Source: an uncultured Ruminococcus sp.
Lineage (GTDB): Bacteria; Bacillota; Clostridia; Oscillospirales; CAG-272
Length of the DNA stretch: 11,472 bases
Direction of reading: 5' to 3'
NCBI GenBank assembly: GCA_902766575.1
Contig: CACXED010000099.1
Span: forward strand, 1-11,472
The number at the start of each line of letters is the position of its first letter. The stretch's first letter is position 1. Position numbers and translations under genes: made by a program. Below, in pieces: positions 1 through 5,835 of this stretch. The notes under the pieces are model-generated. The model made no database searches, was not told the DNA's origin, and was given only the letters and a program-made list of their open reading frames with translations.

Positions 1-85
1 GTGATTTTGTAACATAAAAACAAATAGCTCAAACGGTTATCAAGCATTTAGTGAAATATAACGATTTCGCTAATGTGATACTAAT

Positions 86-115
86 ATAATACCACAATTT
101 TGTCGGGATTGTCAA
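86..115 (-). promoter_or_regulatory. Leftward promoter, proximal of two, reading out of the window
   Basis: On the minus strand a perfect -35 box TTGACA (plus 110-115) is followed after 18 bases by TATTAT (plus 86-91), preceded by TGG, which makes an extended -10 element. This is a near-consensus housekeeping sigma-factor promoter. Transcription would start near position 79-80 and leave the window at position 1. No ribosome binding site or start codon is evident in the roughly 79 bases before the edge, so the gene it drives must begin outside the window. Confidence 0.65.
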
Positions 116-119
116 TAGT

Positions 120-400
120 GCCGGAGACATTTTTACACTAAAATTTATTTTTTTACAATTGATATACAATTGGGACATATTATTGCGAATCTGAGGGCTG
201 ATTATCGGTTATTGTGCGGTTATCTGCCCGTATCTCCCCTCGGCTATGTACAATACAGAGCTGTATCTGCGGAATTTTATCCGGTTGCCGGTTATACTCA
301 CGGAGTATGCCGTCGCCGTGCTTGGGATCATCCTCAGCCGCTCTGCTCTGACCGACGCGGGGATCCGGTTCTCATGCGATTGGATCCTCTCATTTTCCGG
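120..400 (-). other. Gene-free, hairpin-rich tract between two leftward promoters; possible leader RNA or small RNA
   Basis: No convincing protein gene lies here. The tract contains several short inverted repeats: ATACAG/CTGTAT at 253-266, ATACTC/GAGTAT at 294-308 with a three-base loop, and two GGATCC copies at 361-366 and 382-387 that can pair with each other. GGCTGA and TCAGCC segments of the minus-strand transcript can also pair over a longer distance. A strong minus-strand promoter sits immediately upstream at 404-432, so the tract should be transcribed leftward from about 397. Short reading frames on both strands have no ribosome binding site and no recognisable domain. It may be an untranslated leader of the gene to the left, an independent small RNA, or a dispersed repeat. 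I do not recognise a known RNA family, and no clear intrinsic terminator follows it. Confidence 0.4.
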
Positions 401-403
401 AAT

Positions 404-432
404 ATTATACCACATTTTGCGCCGTTTGTAAA
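404..432 (-). promoter_or_regulatory. Leftward promoter, distal of two
   Basis: On the minus strand TTTACA (plus 427-432) is followed by exactly 17 bases and a perfect TATAAT (plus 404-409), preceded by TGG as an extended -10. The -10 surroundings closely resemble those of the promoter at 86-115: both have CAAAA, then TGTGGTAT and an AT-rich continuation. The predicted start is near 396-397. It is divergent from the glyA promoter, about 70 bases away. The intervening stretch has two CAAAAAA runs at 442-448 and 451-457, which could act as an UP-like or bent element. Confidence 0.65.
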
Positions 433-501
433 GCCTGCGCTCAAAAAACGCAAAAAAGCCCGGCAAATCACGCTCCGCCACGTTTTTTAACAAAATTGCT
501 A

Positions 502-530
502 TTGTATTTTTCAGCCGGATATTGTATAAT
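502..530 (+). promoter_or_regulatory. Probable promoter of glyA and the downstream gene run
   Basis: A perfect TATAAT lies at 525-530, with a partial -35 box TTGTAT (three of six matches) 17 bases upstream at 502-507. Transcription would start near 537, giving a leader of about 40 bases before glyA. No riboswitch-sized leader fits between this promoter and the gene. It is the only convincing rightward promoter I see before the ten-gene run, though internal promoters inside coding sequence cannot be excluded. Confidence 0.55.
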
Positions 531-566
531 AAAGCTTATAGCGTTATGTTATAAATTCTTTTGTAT

Positions 567-570
567 GGAG
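567..570 (+). promoter_or_regulatory. Ribosome binding site fixing the glyA start
   Basis: GGAG sits eight bases before ATG 579. It selects that ATG over the in-frame TTG at 561, which would put the binding site inside the coding sequence and add six residues not typical of the family. Confidence 0.7.
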
Positions 571-578
571 ATAATGAA

Positions 579-1826
579 ATGGTACTTGAAAACATCGAAT
601 TCATAAAGCAGTTTGACCCTGAGATCGGCGACGCCGTCGCCAAGGAGTACGCCCGTCAGCAGCGCGGCCTCGAGCTCATCGCCTCCGAGAACGTCGTTTC
701 TCCCGCAGTCATGGCGGCTATGGGAACCGTTCTCACCAACAAATACGCCGAGGGCTATCCCGGAAAGCGCTACTACGGCGGCTGCGAGTGCGTCGACATC
801 GCAGAGAACATCGCCATCGAGCGCGCAAAGAAGCTCTTCGGAGCCGAGCACGCCAACGTCCAGCCCCACTCGGGCGCTCAGGCCAACACCGCGGTCTATC
901 TCGCGCTCCTGAAGCCCGGCGACACCGTCCTCGGCATGAACCTCGCTCACGGCGGTCATCTCACCCACGGAAGCCCGGTCAACATCTCGGGTATGCTCTA
1001 CAACTTCGTCCCCTACGGCGTCGACGAGGACACCAGCATGATCGACTACGACAAGGTCGAATTCCTCGCCAAGGAGCACAAGCCGAGGCTCATCGTCGCC
1101 GGCGCGTCGGCTTATCCGAGGATCATCGACTTCAAGCGTCTCTCCGAGATCGCAAAGGAGGTCGGCGCTTATCTGATGGTCGATATGGCTCACATCGCCG
1201 GACTGGTCGCCGCGGGACTTCATCCCTCGCCCGTACCCTACGCCGACGTCGTGACCACGACCACCCACAAGACTCTGCGCGGCCCGCGCGGAGGTATGAT
1301 CCTCTGCCGCGAGGAGCTTGCAAAGGCGATCAACAAGGCTGTGTTCCCCGGAACTCAGGGCGGTCCGCTCATGCACATCATCGCCGCAAAGGCCGTCTGC
1401 TTCGGCGAGGCTCTCAAGCCTGAATTCAAGGCTTATCAGGAGCAGATCGTAAGGAACGCCAAGGTTCTCGCTGACTCGCTGATCTCCGAGGGCTTCAACC
1501 TGCTCTCGGGCGGCACCGACAACCATCTGATGCTCCTCGACCTGCGCAATCTCGGCATCACCGGAAAGCAGCTCGAAAAGCAGCTCGACGAGGTCTACAT
1601 CACCGTCAACAAGAACGCTATCCCCAACGACCCTCAGTCGCCCTTCATCACCAGCGGCGTCAGAATCGGCACTCCCGCCGTCACCTCCCGCGGTCTTGTC
1701 GAGGAGGATATGAAGAATATCGCTCACCTCATAAAGCTCACGGCAACCGACTTTGAGAACTCCGCCGACTATGTCCGCGCAGAGGTCACGAAGATCTGCA
1801 AGAAGTATCCGCTCTACGAGGGCTGA
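579..1826 (+). CDS. glyA: Serine hydroxymethyltransferase
   Basis: This cytosolic PLP enzyme interconverts serine plus tetrahydrofolate with glycine plus 5,10-methylene-tetrahydrofolate, the main source of one-carbon units. The product is 415 residues, the usual bacterial length. Visible signatures are the N-terminal ELIASEN segment (residues 32-38), EGYPGKRYYGG (58-68), the QPHSGAQAN loop (95-103), VDMAHIAG with the PLP-contacting Asp202 and His205, and TTTTHKTLRGPRGG (226-239), in which Lys231 should form the Schiff base with PLP. The start at 579 has a well-spaced GGAG. It is the first gene of the run, with a promoter about 50 bases upstream and only 31 bases before the LysR gene. Nothing looks truncated. 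The link to MnmG seven genes downstream, which uses methylene-tetrahydrofolate, is suggestive but not proof of co-regulation. Confidence 0.97.
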   Translation: MVLENIEFIKQFDPEIGDAVAKEYARQQRGLELIASENVVSPAVMAAMGTVLTNKYAEGYPGKRYYGGCECVDIAENIAIERAKKLFGAEHANVQPHSGAQANTAVYLALLKPGDTVLGMNLAHGGHLTHGSPVNISGMLYNFVPYGVDEDTSMIDYDKVEFLAKEHKPRLIVAGASAYPRIIDFKRLSEIAKEVGAYLMVDMAHIAGLVAAGLHPSPVPYADVVTTTTHKTLRGPRGGMILCREELAKAINKAVFPGTQGGPLMHIIAAKAVCFGEALKPEFKAYQEQIVRNAKVLADSLISEGFNLLSGGTDNHLMLLDLRNLGITGKQLEKQLDEVYITVNKNAIPNDPQSPFITSGVRIGTPAVTSRGLVEEDMKNIAHLIKLTATDFENSADYVRAEVTKICKKYPLYEG

Positions 1827-1857
1827 AATTTAACGAACCGAGGTTGACCGGCAGGCG

Positions 1858-2751
1858 ATGATACAGAATATCGAGCTATACGCTATATTTGTAGAGTTAT
1901 CCCGCTATTCGAGTCTCTCTACCGCGGCAAAAGCGATGCACATCTCCCAGCCCGCGCTGTCCGGAAAGGTCGCCGAGCTCGAGCGCTCGCTCGGAGTAAA
2001 GCTGATCTTCCGCTCAAACCGGGGCTTCTCGCTGACCGGCGAGGGAGAAGCGCTGCTCGACCATCTCCGGCGCGGCTTTTCACAGATCGAAGCGGGCGAG
2101 AATCAGCTCCGGGAGATCGCCGGACTCGGCAGCGGGCTGATGCGGATCGGCGCCAGCGACATGACGCTCAGGTTCTTTCTGCTCGATCACCTCGAACGCT
2201 TCCGGCGCGAGCACCCGCTCGTAAAACTCGCCGTCACCAACGCGCCCACGCCGCAGACCCTCGCCGCGCTGAGAGCCGGAATGATCGACTTCTGCGTCAT
2301 CAGCGAGCCGATCGAGGCCGCCGACCGCCGCGAGCTTGAGCTGATCCCGGTGCGGGAGATTCAGGATATCTTTGTCTGCTCGGAGCGGTTCGGCTCGCTG
2401 CTCGGGCATGAGGTGGGCTTTGAGGAGCTGTCGGCCGAGCCGCTTGTGCTCCTCGGGCAGGAGACCTCGACCAGACGCTATATCGACGGATTTTTCGCGC
2501 CCGATCAGCTCTGCGCCGACATTGAGCTTGCGACGAGCGATCTTCTGCTCGAGTTCGCAAGACGCGGAATCGGCGCCGCCTGCATAGTCGAGGACTTTGC
2601 GAGAGAGGATCTCGCCGCGGGACGGCTTTTCAGGATAAGGCTGAAGCGCGAGCTCCCGCCGAGACATTTCCTGCTCGCCTACTCAAAAAAGCTGCCCCTG
2701 CCGTCAGCCGCCGGACGCTTTGTCCGCGAGCTGTGTCGGGGCAGGGAATAA
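1858..2751 (+). CDS. LysR-family transcriptional regulator
   Basis: The 297-residue product has the LysR layout. An N-terminal winged helix-turn-helix occupies about residues 1-62, with the typical run AAKAMHISQPALSGKVAELE (23-42) followed by LGVKLIFRSNRGFSLTGEGE (45-64). A linker helix leads to a two-lobed effector-binding domain at about 90-295. Such proteins bind DNA as tetramers and respond to a small molecule. The effector here cannot be read from sequence. The gene is oddly placed: LysR genes usually diverge from their target, but this one sits 31 bases downstream of glyA on the same strand. It may regulate glyA and one-carbon metabolism, its own operon, or a distant target. The ribosome binding site is weak (GAGGT at 1840-1844, 13 bases from ATG 1858), so expression may be low or partly coupled to glyA. 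Confidence 0.92.
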   Translation: MIQNIELYAIFVELSRYSSLSTAAKAMHISQPALSGKVAELERSLGVKLIFRSNRGFSLTGEGEALLDHLRRGFSQIEAGENQLREIAGLGSGLMRIGASDMTLRFFLLDHLERFRREHPLVKLAVTNAPTPQTLAALRAGMIDFCVISEPIEAADRRELELIPVREIQDIFVCSERFGSLLGHEVGFEELSAEPLVLLGQETSTRRYIDGFFAPDQLCADIELATSDLLLEFARRGIGAACIVEDFAREDLAAGRLFRIRLKRELPPRHFLLAYSKKLPLPSAAGRFVRELCRGRE

Positions 2752-2768
2752 CCGCAATTTCAATAAAA

Positions 2769-2773
2769 GAGGT
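2769..2773 (+). promoter_or_regulatory. Ribosome binding site fixing the cinA start
   Basis: GAGGT lies nine bases before ATG 2783. It supports this start over the upstream in-frame start at 2720, which would overlap the LysR gene and add 21 residues with no family counterpart. Confidence 0.7.
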
Positions 2774-2782
2774 AATTTCTGT

Positions 2783-4072
2783 ATGTTAATTTCCTCAGCG
2801 GAGATAATCTCGGTGGGAACCGAGCTCTTGCTCGGCGACGTCGTGAACACCGACGCGGCGTTTATCTCGCGCAGACTGGCGGCGCTCGGAATCGCGCAGT
2901 ACCGTCAGACCGTCGTCGGCGACAACGCCGGACGGCTCGAAGCGGCGCTCGGAGAGGCGCTCGGACGCGCCGATCTCGTGATACTCACCGGAGGGCTCGG
3001 GCCGACCTACGACGATCTCACAAAGGAGACCGCCGCAAAGCTGATGAAGCGTTCTCTCGTCGTGGACGAGAGAACCCTCGGACGCATCGAAGCCCGCGCA
3101 AGGGCGTTCGGCTTTGAGATGACCGAAAACAACAAGAAGCAGGCGCTGATCCCCGAGGGCTCGTTCATACTCGACAACGACAACGGCACGGCTCCCGGCA
3201 TCGTTATCGAGGACTTTGAGAAAGGGAAGCTCATAATGCTCCTGCCCGGCCCTCCGAGCGAGTGCGAGCCGATGTTCCATGAAAAAGCCGAGCCCTATCT
3301 CAGACGCTTCACGTCGGGAGTACTCGTTTCGCACACGCTGAACATCTTCGGGCTCGGCGAGTCAAAGGTCGAGTCGATACTGCGCGAAATCATGCTCGCG
3401 TCGGAAAATCCGACCCTCGCGCCCTACGCAAAGGACGGTGAGGTTCAGCTCCGCGTCACCGCGTCGGGAATCGACACCGCCGAGTGCGAAAGGCTCTGCT
3501 CGGAGCTTATAGAGCGGATATATTCGACCGAGGTCGGAAAATATATCTACGGAATCGACGCAGGAACGCTCGAGGACGCGCTCGTCCGCGAGCTGATCGC
3601 GCAGAAAAAGCGCATCGCCGCCGCCGAATCCTGCACGGGCGGCTACGTCGCAAAGCGTATCACCAACGTCAGCGGCTCGAGCGAGGTGCTCGACGGCAGC
3701 ATCGTCACCTACGCCAACCGCGTCAAGGAACGCTTCTGCAATGTTTCACGTGAAACATTGCAGAAATACGGCGCGGTATCAAGGCAGACCGCGATAGAGA
3801 TGGCGCGCGGCGTGAGAGAGCTTTTCGGAGCCGATATCGGCGTCTCGACGACAGGCATCGCCGGGCCTACCGGCGGAACTCCCGAAAAGCCGGTCGGGAC
3901 TGTCTTTGTCGGCGTCTCGGCCGACGGCTTTGAGGAAGTGCGCGAGCTTCACATCGGAAACGGGCTCGCGAGCCGCGAAAAGGTGCGCTATATCTCGGCA
4001 AGCAACGCTCTGCATCTCGCGCTTACAGCGCTTGCAGCTATAAAAAATAATTCTAAGGAGTTTTTATCATGA
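2783..4072 (+). CDS. cinA: CinA: MoCF-like domain fused to a nicotinamide-nucleotide amidase domain
   Basis: The 429-residue product has the standard two-domain CinA architecture. Residues 1 to about 170 form the molybdopterin-binding-like COG1058 domain, with VGTELLLGD (11-19), TGGLGPTYDD (69-78) and LLPGPPSE (153-160). In this family the domain hydrolyses ADP-ribose-type substrates. Residues about 262-420 form the PncC-type domain that deamidates NMN for pyridine nucleotide recycling, with AAESCTGG (280-287, likely nucleophile Ser283) and GIAGPTGG (358-365). Historically cinA is linked with competence in some Gram-positives. The start follows a good GAGGT, and the stop overlaps the next start as ATGA, implying translational coupling. 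The unusual point is that codons 320-325 form a perfect parS site (see separate entry) and use codons unlike the rest of the gene. Confidence 0.95.
   Translation: MLISSAEIISVGTELLLGDVVNTDAAFISRRLAALGIAQYRQTVVGDNAGRLEAALGEALGRADLVILTGGLGPTYDDLTKETAAKLMKRSLVVDERTLGRIEARARAFGFEMTENNKKQALIPEGSFILDNDNGTAPGIVIEDFEKGKLIMLLPGPPSECEPMFHEKAEPYLRRFTSGVLVSHTLNIFGLGESKVESILREIMLASENPTLAPYAKDGEVQLRVTASGIDTAECERLCSELIERIYSTEVGKYIYGIDAGTLEDALVRELIAQKKRIAAAESCTGGYVAKRITNVSGSSEVLDGSIVTYANRVKERFCNVSRETLQKYGAVSRQTAIEMARGVRELFGADIGVSTTGIAGPTGGTPEKPVGTVFVGVSADGFEEVRELHIGNGLASREKVRYISASNALHLALTALAAIKNNSKEFLS
3734..3765. repeat. 32-base perfect palindrome inside cinA
   Basis: Every base of 3734-3749 is complementary to its mirror in 3750-3765, and symmetry fails at the next pair (C3733/A3766). 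The central 16 bases are the parS consensus, with eight further symmetric bases on each side. It encodes residues 318-328 (FCNVSRETLQK) of CinA. It lacks a following T-run, so it is not an intrinsic terminator, although the mRNA could fold into a long hairpin here. Confidence 0.95.
3742..3757. promoter_or_regulatory. parS: parS centromere site (ParB/Spo0J binding site)
   Basis: TGTTTCACGTGAAACA is an exact match to the bacterial parS consensus (TGTTNCACGTGAAACA). ParB family proteins load at such sites, spread as CTP-dependent clamps, recruit SMC/condensin and drive segregation of the origin region with ParA. The site sits in frame within cinA, encoding the end of Asn320 to Thr325. Its codons (GTT, TCA, CGT, ACA, then TTG) depart from the C- or G-ending codons favoured around it, which suggests selection on the DNA itself. 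Intragenic parS sites near the origin are known in Firmicutes, and neighbouring mnmG-rsmG and walJ-rlmH are genes typical of the origin region. The match is seen directly; function is inferred. I see no second full site in the window. Confidence 0.9.
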
Positions 4073-5349
4073 ACGCTAAAGAAATAATCGCCGCGATTGA
4101 AAACGGCAAATACAACGAAATTTTCACAACTCTCTACGGCGCGGAGAACGTAGCCGCTCAGCAGCAGAGATATATCACTACCGTAAACGAGTTCGCAAAG
4201 CTGTTCGGCACAGACCGCGAAATTTCGCTCTTTTCGGTCGCCGGCAGAAGCGAGATCTCCGGAAACCACACCGACCATAACCACGGCAGAGTGCTCGCCG
4301 CTTCGATAAACCTCGACATCATCGCCGCCGCTTCTCCCCGCGACGATCTGCGCATCAACATCAAGTCCGAGGGCTTCCCGATCGACGAGGTCGACATCAC
4401 CAATCCCGCCGTCGACGAGAGCCTGTTCTACACCTCAAAGTCGATAATCTCGGGTATGTGCAGCGGCTTCCTCAAATACGGTCACAGGGTCGGCGGCTAC
4501 GACGCTTACACGACCTCGAACGTGTTCAAGGGCTCGGGACTCTCGTCCTCCGCGGCGTTTGAGGACATGGTCGGACTGATCCTCAACGGCTTCTACAACG
4601 ACGGCAAGGTCGAGAACGCCGAGATCGCCAAGATCGCTCAGTACTCCGAGAACGTGTTCTTCGGCAAGCCCTCGGGACTGATGGATCAGACCGCCTGCGC
4701 GGTCGGCGGCTTTGTCGCCATCGACTTCAAGAACCCCAAGGAGCCGGTCATCGAAAAGCTCCCGTTCGACCTCACCGCAGCCGGATATTCGCTCTGCATC
4801 GTCAACACCGGCGGCAATCACGCCGATCTCAACGAGGACTACGCCTCGGTTCCGGCTGAGATGAAGAAGGTCGCGTCCTATTTCGGAAAGCAGGTACTCC
4901 GCGAGGTCAGCCTCGACGAGATTCTCGCCAACATTCCGAAGCTCCGCGAGTTCGCCGGAGACCGCGCCATCATGCGCGCCATCCATTTCGAGAACGAGAA
5001 CGAGCGCGTCGCCGCTCAGACCGAGGCGCTCAGAAAGGGCGATATCGACGGCTTCTTCAAGGGCGTTTTAGCGTCGGGCGACTCGAGCTTCAAGTATCTC
5101 CAGAACGTCTACACCGTCAAGAACGTCTCCGAGCAGGGACTTTCGCTGGCGCTCTGCATCGCCGAGAACGCGCTCAAGGGCAAGAAAGCCGCTTTCCGCG
5201 TCCACGGCGGAGGCTTTGCCGGAACAATTCAGGCGTTCGTTAAGACCGAGGACGTTCCCGAGTTCAGAAAGGCTCTCGACTCCGCGTTCGGCAAGGGCGC
5301 GACTACCGAGCTCAAGGTCCGTCCCTACGGCGCGATCCGCATCCAGTAA
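4069..5349 (+). CDS. Galactokinase-like GHMP sugar kinase
   Basis: The 426-residue product has the three GHMP motifs: AGRSEISGNHTDHNHG (58-73) for sugar recognition, GSGLSSSAAFE (155-165) as the ATP phosphate loop, and VHGGGFAGT (378-386) near the C terminus. PSGLMDQ (201-207) carries Asp206, the expected catalytic base. The family phosphorylates galactose at C1 with ATP, feeding the Leloir pathway. In the first motif the canonical GEHTDYN becomes GNHTDHN, so the usual Glu that contacts the sugar (human Glu43) is Asn66, while Arg60, His67 and Asp69 are retained. With no galT, galE or transporter nearby, the substrate may not be plain galactose, and I leave the symbol empty. The start has AAGGAG eight bases upstream (4055-4060) and overlaps the cinA stop, indicating coupled translation. 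Confidence 0.88.
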   Translation: MNAKEIIAAIENGKYNEIFTTLYGAENVAAQQQRYITTVNEFAKLFGTDREISLFSVAGRSEISGNHTDHNHGRVLAASINLDIIAAASPRDDLRINIKSEGFPIDEVDITNPAVDESLFYTSKSIISGMCSGFLKYGHRVGGYDAYTTSNVFKGSGLSSSAAFEDMVGLILNGFYNDGKVENAEIAKIAQYSENVFFGKPSGLMDQTACAVGGFVAIDFKNPKEPVIEKLPFDLTAAGYSLCIVNTGGNHADLNEDYASVPAEMKKVASYFGKQVLREVSLDEILANIPKLREFAGDRAIMRAIHFENENERVAAQTEALRKGDIDGFFKGVLASGDSSFKYLQNVYTVKNVSEQGLSLALCIAENALKGKKAAFRVHGGGFAGTIQAFVKTEDVPEFRKALDSAFGKGATTELKVRPYGAIRIQ

Positions 5350-5355
5350 GGCAAA

Positions 5356-5835
5356 ATGCCCCGCAATAAAAATAAGAAAAAGAAGAATTCTCTCGTCTAC
5401 TCGCCCGAGTCGGTGGCTGAGGTCAGGAAAAAGCTGAAATCGCTCAACAAGCGCAGACTGCTGACGATCCTGCTGTCGACGATAGCCGTTTTCGCGGTCT
5501 ACGAAGCTCTGCTGAGCCTTGAAGCGGCAAAGGGAATGTCGTTCAGCATCGCGACGGCGGTGATGTTCTCCGCCGTGACCGCGCTGACCATGGCGGTGAT
5601 CTTTCTCAACCACGGCTTTTCGAAAAAGGACTTCACGCCGGATATGCTCCGGGAGGACGTTCCGGCTGACGAGGCTCAGAAAATCTGCGATAAGCTCAAC
5701 TCCCATCGGGCAATCGCGAAAAAGCTGATGCTAGTGCTGACGCCGCTGATGCTGGCTCTGCTGCTCGACATCATCGGGCTGTTCTACGGCGATACGCTTT
5801 CGAATATCTTCAGATTTCTTGTGCCTGCAAGCTGA
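5356..5835 (+). CDS. Small three-helix membrane protein of unknown function
   Basis: I do not recognise this 159-residue protein. It begins with a very basic cytoplasmic stretch (PRNKNKKKK, residues 2-10), then a helical charged segment to about 34. Three hydrophobic helices follow at about 35-55, 64-84 and 124-144. Between the second and third is a 38-residue polar loop with several charged residues (KKDFTPDMLREDVPADEAQK). By the positive-inside rule the N terminus should be inside the cell. It starts six bases after the galactokinase-like gene with only a weak AAGG at 5348-5351, and its stop shares one base with the walJ start (TGATG), so it is probably co-translated with both neighbours. 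No catalytic motif is visible. Confidence 0.8.
   Translation: MPRNKNKKKKNSLVYSPESVAEVRKKLKSLNKRRLLTILLSTIAVFAVYEALLSLEAAKGMSFSIATAVMFSAVTALTMAVIFLNHGFSKKDFTPDMLREDVPADEAQKICDKLNSHRAIAKKLMLVLTPLMLALLLDIIGLFYGDTLSNIFRFLVPAS

Noticed and set aside
156..172. Two CAATTG copies five bases apart, next to an AT-rich run, considered as a terminator or operator
   Set aside because: CAATTG is itself palindromic and common in AT-rich DNA, the possible stem is weak, and on the minus strand it is followed by A rather than T residues, so it is not an intrinsic terminator.
443..488. AAAAAACG and CGTTTTTT inverted repeat considered as a terminator
   Set aside because: The pairing is mostly A-T with a 30-base loop, and it sits between two divergent promoters where no upstream transcript needs ending.
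170..493. Short overlapping open frames on both strands before glyA (including 246-431 plus and 209-493 minus)
   Set aside because: None has a ribosome binding site at proper distance or a recognisable domain. They overlap each other and the promoter at 404-432. The tract is better read as non-coding, possibly structured RNA or a dispersed repeat.
531..578. Possible riboswitch in the glyA leader
   Set aside because: The leader after the predicted start is only about 40 bases and AT-rich, too short for the folate, glycine or SAM riboswitch classes known upstream of such genes.
549..1727. 392-codon open frame on the minus strand opposite glyA
   Set aside because: It is a mirror of strong glyA codon bias (GC-rich third positions). 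It has no ribosome binding site and no family resemblance, and its composition is rich in Asp, Val, Gly and Leu as expected for an antisense shadow.
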